From the NCBI RefSeq assembly GCF_002086275.1, contig NZ_MVHT01000053.1:1-45068 (forward strand): a stretch of DNA of 45,068 nt, written 5' to 3'. Below, in pieces: positions 17,305 through 25,279 of the stretch (its first letter is position 1; every line of letters begins with the position of its first letter). The DNA comes from Mycobacterium intermedium. Its GTDB lineage: Bacteria; Actinomycetota; Actinomycetes; Mycobacteriales; Mycobacteriaceae. The notes below the pieces were generated by a model that was not told where the DNA came from, did not search any database, and saw nothing but the letters and a program-made list of their open reading frames with translations. The translations under genes and the position numbers were made by a program.

Positions 17305-18541
17305 TTCCCTTCCTGACAGCGGCGATGACCCGGGCGATGTCCCGCGCGTCCATGTGGTCGTGGACTGGCAGCGACACGATCCGCGAGCAAATGTCGTCCG
17401 TGACAGTCAGATCCGTCGACTCGACCAACTCGGCGTTGTTGACGAAATACGAGTGGCGGTGTTGGGGCGGGTTGTAGTAATCGCGGGCCTGGATCGCGTG
17501 TCGACGCAGACTGGCCAGCACCGCGGCCTTGTGGGCGGCGGACGTGCAGCAGACGCTAGCGAAGCACAGCGACGAGGCCTCGGCGTTGACCTGGAAACGC
17601 ACACCCAGCCCGGACAGACCGGCCTGGTAGCTCTCCAAGACCTTGCGGCGGCTTGCCAGACGTTGATCGAGCCCGACGAGCTGGCGCAGCCCGATCGCGG
17701 CGCTGATCTCCTGCAACTTCCCGTTCATCCCGAGCTGCGCGGACTCCCCCGACCTGCCGAAGCCGAAGTTCTGAAAGTTGTATGCGCGCTCGACCAGCCG
17801 CCGGTCGCGCGAGACCAGTGCCCCGCCCTCACCTACCGCGAACGGCTTGGTTGCGTGCAGGGAGAAGATCTCGCAGGCGCCTCGTCCACCGACGCGTTCG
17901 CCGGCCCCATAGGACGAGCCGAAGGCCGCCGCGGAGTCGACGACGATGGGCAGCTCCCATTCGGCGGCGAGATCCTCCCAGACACCGATGTCGGGATTTC
18001 CGACGCCGAACACGTTGGCAAGCACGATGCCCGCAATCTGGTCGCGCGATCGTTCCAAGACAGCACGAGCGCAGGCGGCGCTGGGCTGCCAGGTGTTGGG
18101 GTCGATGTCTACGAACCAGGGGCGGTACCCGGTCCAAAGCGCGGCTTGGGCTACGCCGACGAAGGTGAACGACGGCATCAGCAGGTAGCGGTCGCGGGTG
18201 CCGGCACCGAACGTGGTGTGCAGTGCCGCGATCAGCGCCATGGTGCCGTTTGCCAGTGTGGCCACATGCAGGTCGGGTCCAAGGTAGTCACCCATGGCGC
18301 GGGCAAACTGCCGCTCCTTGGGACCGAAGTTCGTGTACCAGTTGGCGCGGGAGATCTCGGCGAAATCCTCGGCCAGCTCGGCGGGGCCGGGGAAACTCGG
18401 GCGGATGAAGGGGATCTCGGAGCCCGTTGAGGACCCCGTCGCGGTGACCGCCGGGGACACCACGTTAGCCGTCCGCGGTCCGGCCAGCGGCTGCAGCACG
18501 GAGCCGCGAAACGGAAGAGTCCCGACGTATGCAGAGGTCAA
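17291..18541 (-). CDS. DegT/DnrJ/EryC1 PLP-dependent sugar aminotransferase (WecE-like)
   Basis: A fold-type I aminotransferase of up to 416 residues. The family core starts at IPFIRPSFPGPAEL (residue 43). Substrate and cofactor motifs are ATLANGTMALIAAL, MPSFTFVGVAQAAL, PIVVDSAAAFGS (the Asp binding the PLP pyridine nitrogen) and SLHATKPFAVGEGGAL, whose Lys would form the Schiff base. These enzymes aminate a keto group of a nucleotide-linked 6-deoxy-keto sugar. The listed start is a TTG and gives about 40 residues ahead of the family core; GTG 18499 or GTG 18463 may be the true start. It precedes and overlaps the GT2 gene. Its sugar could be the GDP-4-keto-6-deoxymannose made by Gmd in this window. 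A decayed relative lies at 20557-20700. Confidence 0.88.
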   Translation of the reverse strand: MTSAYVGTLPFRGSVLQPLAGPRTANVVSPAVTATGSSTGSEIPFIRPSFPGPAELAEDFAEISRANWYTNFGPKERQFARAMGDYLGPDLHVATLANGTMALIAALHTTFGAGTRDRYLLMPSFTFVGVAQAALWTGYRPWFVDIDPNTWQPSAACARAVLERSRDQIAGIVLANVFGVGNPDIGVWEDLAAEWELPIVVDSAAAFGSSYGAGERVGGRGACEIFSLHATKPFAVGEGGALVSRDRRLVERAYNFQNFGFGRSGESAQLGMNGKLQEISAAIGLRQLVGLDQRLASRRKVLESYQAGLSGLGVRFQVNAEASSLCFASVCCTSAAHKAAVLASLRRHAIQARDYYNPPQHRHSYFVNNAELVESTDLTVTDDICSRIVSLPVHDHMDARDIARVIAAVRKGSGVD

Positions 18542-18610
18542 GTTTCGTCTTCTTCGGCTTGCAGGGCCTCGTCGCGTCGCCCTAGGGTCGTGAATAGCGG
18601 ACGACTGAGG

Positions 18611-18629
18611 TTAGCGTTGCCTTGCCTAA
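18611..18629. promoter_or_regulatory. Second IdeR-type iron box candidate
   Basis: TTAGCGTTGCCTTGCCTAA agrees with the IdeR consensus TTAGGTTAGSCTAACCTAA at 14 of 19 positions, and a partly overlapping second register begins at 18607. It lies about 70 bases upstream of the DegT gene start and just after the end of the next minus-strand gene, so the DegT-GT2 operon is the natural target. Position and distance mirror the box at 13790-13808 at the other end of the cassette. Confidence 0.45.
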
Positions 18630-18686
18630 TTTGTCATCTTGAAAGGCCGAACAGATTTTTGATAATCGGGTTCGGATCGGTGGTGA

Positions 18687-19634
18687 CTAGTCGGCCAGGC
18701 CCAGCTGCCGCCGGGCGTGAGCGAACTCCCGGAAGGGTGCGGGTGCCAGTGCCTTCAGGTGCTGCCGCCGCTGCGGTCCCAGCACGGCTACCTCGATCAT
18801 CATCGCCAGCCACGCGGGTAACCACCACAGTGCGGCGGCGCTGCGTACGCTCCCCGGCGACGCCGGGTCGACGATCATCCAGGTGAGAATGCGTTGCTGG
18901 TCGAGCAGGTTACGCCGGGTCGCCATCACCCGAGTGGTTTCGGTGGCAGTCGTGTGACTGCGCACCGAGAGCTCCTCGGGGACGAAGCAGACCGTTGATC
19001 TGAGCATCAAGCGCATCCAGAAATCCACATCGACCAGCTGGAATATGTCCGTTCGAAAGCCACCGGCATCCAGTGCCAGCTGGCGCCGGAACATCACGCA
19101 GGTCGGCTCGCCGATCCAGTTGTCCTTGGCGCCGCGCAACACCATCTGCCGGACGAGCGACGGCCCATGATTGCGCTCGCGAAGGTTCCTGAAGTGCGTG
19201 TGCACGTTGCCGTACCGCTGTCGCCACTCGTGGTCGTCGGTGTCCACTTTCCGGGGCGCGAAAGCCAATCCGACGGCTGGGTCGTCGAAGCACCGGCTGA
19301 GTGTCTGCAGGGCTCCGGGAAGCAGCCAGTCGTCGCCGTGTACGAACTGGATCAGGTCGCCGCGTGCGAGTTCCAGGCATCTGTTGTGGTTTTGGTTGAG
19401 TCCGAGCCGAGGTTGATTGCGTATCAACCGGTCTCCGGGTCGCAGCATCGATTGGGCAATGGCCGCACAGTCGTCCGACGAATCGTCGTCAACGACCACG
19501 ATCTCGAAGTCGACGCCCTGCTGATCGAGCACGCTGGCCAGGCAGCGTGCGATGGTGCCGCTGTTGTTGTAGGTCGGGATGCATACGGAGACAAGCGGCT
19601 TGGCCGTGGACTCCGGGATTTCGCCGGGGTTCAA
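18687..19634 (-). CDS. GT2-family glycosyltransferase (Rv1518/Rv1520-like)
   Basis: A 315-residue GT-A glycosyltransferase. Visible: VSVCIPTYNNSGTIARCLAS, FEIVVVDDDSSDDC, GLNQNHNRCLELARGD, the metal-site motif FVHGDDWLLPGAL, and FQLVDVDFWMRLML in the acceptor region. A hydrophobic stretch near residues 262-286 may bring it to the membrane. The start is a TTG at 19634, one base beyond the TGA of the upstream Gap-like gene, indicating translational coupling. The pair Gap-like protein + GT2 corresponds to Rv1517-Rv1518 in M. tuberculosis. It is not closely similar to the two GT2 paralogues at 16243 and 20718. The sugar is not known. Confidence 0.85.
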   Translation of the reverse strand: MNPGEIPESTAKPLVSVCIPTYNNSGTIARCLASVLDQQGVDFEIVVVDDDSSDDCAAIAQSMLRPGDRLIRNQPRLGLNQNHNRCLELARGDLIQFVHGDDWLLPGALQTLSRCFDDPAVGLAFAPRKVDTDDHEWRQRYGNVHTHFRNLRERNHGPSLVRQMVLRGAKDNWIGEPTCVMFRRQLALDAGGFRTDIFQLVDVDFWMRLMLRSTVCFVPEELSVRSHTTATETTRVMATRRNLLDQQRILTWMIVDPASPGSVRSAAALWWLPAWLAMMIEVAVLGPQRRQHLKALAPAPFREFAHARRQLGLAD

Positions 19635-19635
19635 C

Positions 19636-20391
19636 TCAGAGACTGGTCACGCCTTGGTACAAGAAGATGAACCCGACCACGGTCAGCAGAACGAGGGATA
19701 TCTGCTGACGGTTGGTACGTACCCAGTCTTGCAACCGCAGCATCATCTGCTCGGTCTTCTGCGGCATCGCCAGGTAACCGACCAGCGGAATCTCGATGAC
19801 CGCGAGCACCAGGAGTGTGAACACGACGAACGCGCCGAATTGCGTGGCCAGCTCGGCTCCCGAGGCCATGATGACCGTCAATGCGATCAAGCTCTCGAAC
19901 GGTGGGGCCGAAGAGGCAACGCCGACAACGAAAGCCGGCCAAACCACGTCACAGTTCAACATGTTCTGGGTGCGGGCACCCAGCCGGGCGAAGAACCCGG
20001 TCGGCGGCCGCTCCATCGTCAGGGTGGACAGTCCCCCGTCGGAGACAGCTCCCGGTATCCCTGCGGTGGCGCGGGCACGAATCACCATGCGCGCCGCCAA
20101 CAGCAACATGATCACGCCCATCGCGACCTGCAGCCGTCCGCCGGAAAGGATCGCGGTTGCTTCCCTGAACTCATTGGCCGCGGATACCGCGCCTTGAATT
20201 GCCGCCATGGTGATCTCACGCATGACCAGCAGCGCGCATACGCCAATGCCGACGCCCGCCAGCATGCCGCCCACCCAGAACGCAAAAAGGTTGATCATCG
20301 GGCGGCGGCGTGACAGCATCACGACGGCGAGACCCAGCCGCGCCGGGTCAATCGCCATCCCAAGGCCCAGTAGTAGCACCATCGTCCACAT
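19636..20391 (-). CDS. Gap-like integral membrane protein (Rv1517-like)
   Basis: A 251-residue polytopic protein of the mycobacterial GAP/Sap family, members of which are needed with MmpL proteins to bring glycopeptidolipid or sulfolipid to the cell surface. About six hydrophobic segments are visible, including WTMVLLLGLGMAID, INLFAFWVGGMLAGVGIGVC, VAMGVIMLLLAARMVI, FGAFVVFTLLVLAVIEIPLV and ISLVLLTVVGFIFLYQG. The frame is open to 20541, but the first 50 residues of that longer frame are hydrophilic and unlike the family. ATG 20391 gives the usual length, close to the 254 residues of Rv1517. It is coupled to the downstream GT2 gene. The expected role is partner of MmpL12 in LOS export. Confidence 0.8.
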   Translation of the reverse strand: MWTMVLLLGLGMAIDPARLGLAVVMLSRRRPMINLFAFWVGGMLAGVGIGVCALLVMREITMAAIQGAVSAANEFREATAILSGGRLQVAMGVIMLLLAARMVIRARATAGIPGAVSDGGLSTLTMERPPTGFFARLGARTQNMLNCDVVWPAFVVGVASSAPPFESLIALTVIMASGAELATQFGAFVVFTLLVLAVIEIPLVGYLAMPQKTEQMMLRLQDWVRTNRQQISLVLLTVVGFIFLYQGVTSL

Positions 20392-20556
20392 CACAAAGGA
20401 CGCTACTATTTCGCGTCGCGCCCCGTGGCCGAACTGAGAAATTGCCAATAAAAAGCACCTGACCTGCTGCGATACTTGGCATTTCGGCTTGCAAGAGCTG
20501 AAAAAGCGAGCCACCAAGCGCGTCGGAGTGACGGCGGTCACGGCACGAGCGGGCGG

Positions 20557-20700
20557 CTAGCCGGGCTCAACAATGCGGGTCTGCGTTTCCAGCCCCGCAC
20601 CGATGCGTCGTCGCTATACTTCGCCAGCGTGTGCCGTACGTCCGCCGACCATATGGCCGCGGCCGTCCCTCACAATCACGTCGCACGGGTACTCGCCGCG
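20557..20700 (+). pseudogene. Remnant of a second DegT-type aminotransferase gene
   Basis: In frame 1 this stretch encodes LAGLNNAGLRFQ followed by ASSLYFASVCRTSADHMAA. The intact DegT protein at 17291-18541 has LSGLGVRFQ and then ASSLCFASVCCTSAAHKAA at the same spacing. DNA similarity is also plain (for example shared GCGTTTCCAG and ACGTCCGCCG). No start, PLP-lysine region or C-terminus is present, so about 45 codons of a roughly 400-codon gene survive. It sits directly upstream of a GT2 paralogue, as the intact DegT gene does, so it is the scar of a duplicated DegT-GT2 unit in opposite orientation. Confidence 0.75.
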
Positions 20701-20717
20701 CGGGAAAGCGCATTGCG

Positions 20718-21764
20718 GTGATCGAAACTTCAGCAAGCTCACCTCCGGTGAACCCCAAGGTGAGCATCGTGTCGACCACCCACAACCAGGAGGACTACGC
20801 GCGTCAGGCGTTCGACAGCTTCGTCGCCCAGCAGACCGACTTCCCCGTCGAGATCATCGTTGCCGACGACGCCTCAACCGACAGCACGCCGTCGATCATC
20901 CGGGAGTACACCGAGCGGTACCCGCACCTGTTCCGCCCGATTTTCAGACCCAAGAACCTCGGCCTCAACGGCAACATGACCGGTGCTTTGTCGGCTGCCC
21001 GCGGCGAGTACGTCGCGTTGTGCGAGTCAGACGACTACTGGATCGACCCGCTGAAGCTGAGCAAACAGGTCGCCTTCCTTGACCAGCACCCGGAAACCGC
21101 GGTGTGTTTTCACCCGGTGCGGGTGATCTGGGAAGACGGGTACGCCAAGGACTCCACGTTTCCCCCAGTCCGCAAGCGCGGCAACTTGAGCCTGGATGCC
21201 CTGATATTGATGAACTTCATCCAGACCAATTCGGCGATGTACCGCCGCTTGGATCGTTACGACGACATTCCCGCCGACGTAATGCCGCTGGACTGGTACC
21301 TGCACGTTCGGCACGCGGCCCACGGCGACATCGCCATGCTGCCCGAGACCATGGCCGTCTATCGCCGCCACGCGCAAGGCATGTGGCACAACCAGGTCGC
21401 AGATCCGGCGAAGTTCTGGCTGACCCAGGGACCGGGACACGCGGCGACATTCGACGCCATGCTCGACCTGTTCCCCGACGACGCGGCGCGTGAAGAACTC
21501 ATCGGCATCATGGCCGACTGGGTCCTGCATCAGATCTCGACCATCGCCGGCCCCGAGGGTCGCGCCGTGTTGCAAGACACCATCGCGCGGCATCCCCGGA
21601 TCGCGATGCTGGCGATGCAGTACCGCTGGGCCACCCCGGGGCAGCGGCTCAAGACCCAGTGGCGCAAGCTCGCGGCCGCAATCCCGAGCCGAAGGAGCCT
21701 CGTGGATGTCTGGCCGTCCCGTACAGTGGCCGGTTCCGGCAGTGTGGTAGCCGCTCGAATCTGA
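20718..21764 (+). CDS. GT2-family glycosyltransferase (Rv1516c-like)
   Basis: A 348-residue GT-A enzyme: VSIVSTTHNQEDYARQAFDS, IIVADDASTDSTPSIIREY and LCESDDYWIDPLKL with the metal-binding acidic cluster. It is a paralogue of the enzyme at 16243-17304 along its whole length. GTG 20718 (protein starting MIETSASSPP) is chosen because GGGAAAG lies about ten bases before it; the longer frame from 20631 runs through the DegT remnant and gives an Arg-rich, unlikely N-terminus. It leads a plus-strand operon with the methyltransferase at 21789 and the GT2 at 22684, the same trio as Rv1516c-Rv1515c-Rv1514c. It probably adds a sugar of the variable LOS oligosaccharide. Confidence 0.9.
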   Translation: MIETSASSPPVNPKVSIVSTTHNQEDYARQAFDSFVAQQTDFPVEIIVADDASTDSTPSIIREYTERYPHLFRPIFRPKNLGLNGNMTGALSAARGEYVALCESDDYWIDPLKLSKQVAFLDQHPETAVCFHPVRVIWEDGYAKDSTFPPVRKRGNLSLDALILMNFIQTNSAMYRRLDRYDDIPADVMPLDWYLHVRHAAHGDIAMLPETMAVYRRHAQGMWHNQVADPAKFWLTQGPGHAATFDAMLDLFPDDAAREELIGIMADWVLHQISTIAGPEGRAVLQDTIARHPRIAMLAMQYRWATPGQRLKTQWRKLAAAIPSRRSLVDVWPSRTVAGSGSVVAARI

Positions 21765-21788
21765 CCTCGCCGACAACGGCATCGACAT

Positions 21789-22673
21789 ATGAAACATATG
21801 AAAGGACCTGAACAAGCCGTGGTAGCAGAAAACTCTGACACGGCGGTGCAATTCACCGCTCACAACGTGCGCCTCGACGACGGAACATTCACGATTCCCG
21901 GGGCCGCTCAAACGGTAGACCAATACTCGTGGTTCATCTCGTCGCGCGGGATCCTCGACACCGTGTTTCCCGGCGACAAGAGCCAGTTCCGTGTGGCCGA
22001 CATCGGCTGCTTGGAAGGCGGTTACGCAACCGAATTCGCGCGGCTGGGGTTTCAGGTCCTTGGGATCGAGGTCCGCGAGCTGAACATTGCGGCGTGCAAC
22101 TACATCAAGTCGAAGACGGACCTGCCGAACCTACAGTTCGTGCAAGACAACGCACTGAACATCGCCGACCACGGGGTTTTCGACGCCGTCTTCTGCTGCG
22201 GGCTGTTCTACCACTTGGAAAACCCGAAGCAATACCTGGAAACCCTCTCGTCGGTCACCAACAAGCTGCTGATCCTGCAGACGCACTTCTCGATCATCAG
22301 CCCCAGCGACAAGATCCTGAAGCTGCCCACGACTGTGCGCCAGGCCGCGGCCAAGGTGCTCAGACGACCTGAGCCGGTCAAGTTCATGCTGTCCGCGCCG
22401 ACCGAACATGAGGGGCTTCCGGGCAGGTGGTTTACCGAGTTCGAGGACGACCGGGAATTCGGGAAGCGGGAAACCATGAAATGGGCATCGTGGGACAACC
22501 GCAGGTCCTTCTGGATCCAGCGTGAGTACCTGCTACAGACGATGAAAGATGTCGGCTTCGACCTGGTGATGGAAGAGTACGGAAACCTGGAGCCCAACAT
22601 CGCCAAATCGTTGCTCGGCGGTTCCTACGCAGCGAATCTTCGCGGAACCTTCATCGGCATCAAGACCCGATAG
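21789..22673 (+). CDS. SAM-dependent methyltransferase (Rv1515c-like)
   Basis: A class I methyltransferase of up to 294 residues. Motif I is VADIGCLEGGYATEFARLGF, followed by VLGIEVRELNIAAC (acidic residue for the SAM ribose), FVQDNALNIADHGVFDAVFC and GLFYHLENPKQYLETL. The C-terminal third has RRSFWIQREYLLQTMKDVGF. ATG 21789 has no ribosome site; GTG 21819, 13 bases behind AAAGGA, is an equally possible start and would give 284 residues. It sits 24 bases after the GT2 gene and 10 bases before the next GT2 gene on the same strand, so it is part of one operon. It is expected to methylate a sugar hydroxyl of LOS. Confidence 0.87.
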   Translation: MKHMKGPEQAVVAENSDTAVQFTAHNVRLDDGTFTIPGAAQTVDQYSWFISSRGILDTVFPGDKSQFRVADIGCLEGGYATEFARLGFQVLGIEVRELNIAACNYIKSKTDLPNLQFVQDNALNIADHGVFDAVFCCGLFYHLENPKQYLETLSSVTNKLLILQTHFSIISPSDKILKLPTTVRQAAAKVLRRPEPVKFMLSAPTEHEGLPGRWFTEFEDDREFGKRETMKWASWDNRRSFWIQREYLLQTMKDVGFDLVMEEYGNLEPNIAKSLLGGSYAANLRGTFIGIKTR

Positions 22674-22683
22674 GGGGAACTCG

Positions 22684-23472
22684 GTGACGTCGGCTCCCAC
22701 CGTCTCGGTGATAACGATCTCCTTCAAGGACCTCGACGGGTTGAAGCTCACCGCGGAGAGCGTCCGCGCCCAGCGCTACGACGGTCGCATCGAGCACATC
22801 ATCATCGACGGCGGCTCCGGCGAGGATGTTGTGGAATACCTCTCCACCGCTGATCCGGGCTTCGCGTACTGGCAATCCGAGCCGGATGGCGGCAGGTACG
22901 ACGCGATGAATCAGGGCATCGAGCGGGCGTCGGGTGATCTGTTGTGGTTCCTGCATTCCGCCGACCGTTTCGCCGAACCCGACGTGGTGGCCCAGGCTGT
23001 GGCCGTGTTGTCCGACCAGGGGTCGGTCCGCGACCAATGGGGCTTTGGGATGGACCGCTTGGTCGGCCTCGATCAGGTACGCGGCCCGATACCGTTCAGC
23101 CTGCGCAAGTTCCTGGCCGGCAAGCAGGTTGTCCCCCACCAGGCGTCGTTCTTCGGGGCATCGCTCGTCGACAAGATCGGTGGCTACGACCTCGATTTCG
23201 GCATCGCCGCCGACCAGGAGTTCATCTTGCGGGCCGCGTTGGAGCGCGAGCCGGTCACCATCCGGCGGGTGTTCTGTGAATTCGACACCACCGGCGTCGG
23301 CTCAAGCCGGGAACCGAACGCAGTCTTCGGTGACCTGCGTCGGATGGGCGACCTGCACGGGCGCTACCCCTTCGGGGGCAGGCTGATTTCGCATGCCTAC
23401 CTCCGGGGCCGGGAGCTTTACGCCTACAACAGTCGGTTCTGGGAGAACGTCTTCGGGCGATTGTCGAAATAA
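22684..23472 (+). CDS. GT2-family glycosyltransferase (Rv1514c-like)
   Basis: A 262-residue GT-A enzyme of the WcaA/colanic-acid type: VSVITISFKDLDGLKLTAES at the N-terminus, HIIIDGGSGEDVVEYL, WQSEPDGGRYDAMNQGIERA (a hallmark of this subfamily) and FLHSADRFAEPDVV with the acidic metal site. AADQEFILRAAL lies in the acceptor-binding part. GTG 22684 is well supported by the GGGGGAA stretch just upstream. It is the last gene of the operon 20718-23472 and is followed by a perfect hairpin between it and the convergent fkbM gene. The order agrees with M. tuberculosis Rv1514c. The sugar donor is not determinable. Confidence 0.9.
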   Translation: MTSAPTVSVITISFKDLDGLKLTAESVRAQRYDGRIEHIIIDGGSGEDVVEYLSTADPGFAYWQSEPDGGRYDAMNQGIERASGDLLWFLHSADRFAEPDVVAQAVAVLSDQGSVRDQWGFGMDRLVGLDQVRGPIPFSLRKFLAGKQVVPHQASFFGASLVDKIGGYDLDFGIAADQEFILRAALEREPVTIRRVFCEFDTTGVGSSREPNAVFGDLRRMGDLHGRYPFGGRLISHAYLRGRELYAYNSRFWENVFGRLSK

Positions 23473-23483
23473 GCGCCACGAGT

Positions 23484-23502
23484 GTGGGGCATACTGCCCC
23501 AC
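23484..23502. terminator. Bidirectional hairpin terminator
   Basis: GTGGGGCA (23484-23491) pairs perfectly with TGCCCCAC (23495-23502) across a TAC loop. It lies between the convergent stops at 23472 and 23568, where it can serve both transcripts. There is no T-tract. Confidence 0.6.
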
Positions 23503-23567
23503 CAACGAAAATCTCGGTGCGTAGGCAACACACTCGACGCACTCTTTGACGGCAGAGCGCGCGGGAG

Positions 23568-24302
23568 TCAGTCGCTGCCGCGGAAGAAGACGCCGTCGGC
23601 CTGCAGCATGCGACCATTACGCGGGTCGGTGAAGCCGGGTTGCAATCCCGAGAGCGTAAAGCCCAGGGAATCCACGACATCGAGCGCCTCGCGAATGAGC
23701 ATGCCGCCCTCATATAGCGGCTGGAACGACAGTTCGAGCTGCATGCCCTCGCAGCGGTCCTTGATCGTCGCAAGCGCTCCCTCGATCACCTGCTTCTCGA
23801 AGCCCTGGACGTCGATCTTGAGGAAGGCCACTTCGCCGGGGCGCAGCACTTCCGACGCCACCGAATCGAGTCGATGGATCGGCACCTGTTCGGTGCCCAC
23901 ATAGTTCGCGGGAGGAAAGGCGTCCTGGTGTCGTTTCAGCATCGGCAACGCGGAACTACTTGCGCCCTCGTTACCCGCGACATTGATCGAGATCGTTCCA
24001 TCGGCATCGCCAAGAGCGCAGCGCCGGCATTCCCACAGCGGATCGCTCGAGGCGCTGCGCTCCAAGACGGCAAACGGCCCGGACAGTGGCTCGAAAGAGA
24101 CGATGCGGCCGGTGAACCCCGCCGTGCGCAATCCCGTGGCGTATTGGCCTAAGTTCGCCCCGACATCCAGGACGACGGTAACCCCATGCGCTTGCAGCTG
24201 GCGCATGAAGTTGCGTTCCCAGTCCAGCTCCGGGAAGTAACGCGATACCTCAATACCATTGCGCCGCAGCAAATTGCGAGCGCGACGTGCTATCGCGCTC
24301 AC
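23568..24302 (-). CDS. FkbM-family methyltransferase (Rv1513-like)
   Basis: A 244-residue SAM enzyme of the FkbM family. Motif I is VVLDVGANLGQYATGLRTAG near residues 44-63, then IVSFEPLSGPFAVLE and CALGDADGTISINVA, and the family motif FLKIDVQGFEKQVIEGA. GTG 24302 is the start: it overlaps the TGA of fcl (GTGA), and the resulting length is close to the 243 residues of Rv1513. It is the third gene of a minus-strand operon gmd-fcl-fkbM. FkbM enzymes O-methylate sugars or polyketide hydroxyls; here the likely substrate is the deoxyhexose made by the two preceding genes, after or before transfer to LOS. Confidence 0.9.
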   Translation of the reverse strand: MSAIARRARNLLRRNGIEVSRYFPELDWERNFMRQLQAHGVTVVLDVGANLGQYATGLRTAGFTGRIVSFEPLSGPFAVLERSASSDPLWECRRCALGDADGTISINVAGNEGASSSALPMLKRHQDAFPPANYVGTEQVPIHRLDSVASEVLRPGEVAFLKIDVQGFEKQVIEGALATIKDRCEGMQLELSFQPLYEGGMLIREALDVVDSLGFTLSGLQPGFTDPRNGRMLQADGVFFRGSD

Positions 24303-25279
24303 TGCCGAACCGTCCCCGCGTGCTCGCGGTACCAAGTCACGGTAGCCTCGATGCCCTCGCGCAGTTCGATTTCGGGCCGCCATCCCGCCTCCCGCAACAC
24401 CGAAACATCGAGCAGCTTGCGCGGCGTGCCGTCCGGTTTGCTTGCATCCCAGTGGGTTTCGCCGGTGTAGCCCACCGCCGACGCGACCATCTCCGCGATC
24501 TCGCTGATGGTGTGGTCGATGCCGGTGCCCACGTTGACCTGAGTCGGACCGTCGAAGTGCTCGAGCAGGTGCAGACATGCGCTGGCCATGTCGTCGACAT
24601 GGAGCAACTCACGCCGCGGAGTTCCGGTGCCCCAGTTGGTCACTGACGGCGCACCGCTGGCCTTGGCTTCCTCGTATCTGCGGATCAGCGCGGGCAACAG
24701 ATGCGACCCGGACGGCGAGAAGTTGTCGCCCGGTCCATACAGGTTGGTGGGCATCGCCGAGATCCAGGGCAGGCCGTGTTGGCGCCGAACGGCCTGGACC
24801 TGAAGGATTCCGGCGATCTTGGCGATGGCGTACGCGTCGTTGGTCGGTTCCAACGGGCCCGTCAGCAGTGCGCTCTCCGGGATGGGTTGCGGACTAAGTT
24901 TCGGGTAGATGCACGACGATCCAAGAAAGAGCAAGCGCGGCACCCGCGCGGCCACCGCCGCATCGAGCAGATTGACCTGTATCTGCAGGTTCTCCGAGAG
25001 AAAGTCGGCGGGATAGGTGTTGTTGGCCATGATGCCGCCGACGCGGGCAGCCGCATCGATGACGACCTGGGGCCGTGACTCGAGGATGAAGTCGAATGTC
25101 GCGGCCCGGTCGGTCAAATCGAGTTCCGAGCGGGACCGCAGCAACAGGTTGGTGAATCCTTCGGCCTGGAATCGACGCAACAGGGCCGATCCCACCAGCC
25201 CTCGGTGACCCGCGATGTACACCGGGGCGTTGCGGTCGAGCGGACCGACGGCGGCGTCCAGCTTGACGTCTGGGCTCAT
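24299..25279 (-). CDS. fcl: GDP-L-fucose synthase / GDP-4-keto-6-deoxymannose epimerase-reductase (EpiA-like)
   Basis: An extended short-chain dehydrogenase of 326 residues. The NADPH-binding motif is YIAGHRGLVGSALLRRF near residue 20. RVGGIMANNTYPADF, LFLGSSCIYP (catalytic Ser region) and YAIAKIAG (the Tyr-x3-Lys catalytic pair) are the hallmarks of GDP-fucose synthase. It turns the GDP-4-keto-6-deoxy-D-mannose made by Gmd into GDP-L-fucose by epimerisation at C3 and C5 and reduction at C4. ATG 25279 overlaps the gmd stop (ATGA), and the fcl stop overlaps the fkbM start, so the three genes are tightly coupled. It matches Rv1512 (epiA). Confidence 0.93.
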   Translation of the reverse strand: MSPDVKLDAAVGPLDRNAPVYIAGHRGLVGSALLRRFQAEGFTNLLLRSRSELDLTDRAATFDFILESRPQVVIDAAARVGGIMANNTYPADFLSENLQIQVNLLDAAVAARVPRLLFLGSSCIYPKLSPQPIPESALLTGPLEPTNDAYAIAKIAGILQVQAVRRQHGLPWISAMPTNLYGPGDNFSPSGSHLLPALIRRYEEAKASGAPSVTNWGTGTPRRELLHVDDMASACLHLLEHFDGPTQVNVGTGIDHTISEIAEMVASAVGYTGETHWDASKPDGTPRKLLDVSVLREAGWRPEIELREGIEATVTWYREHAGTVRQ

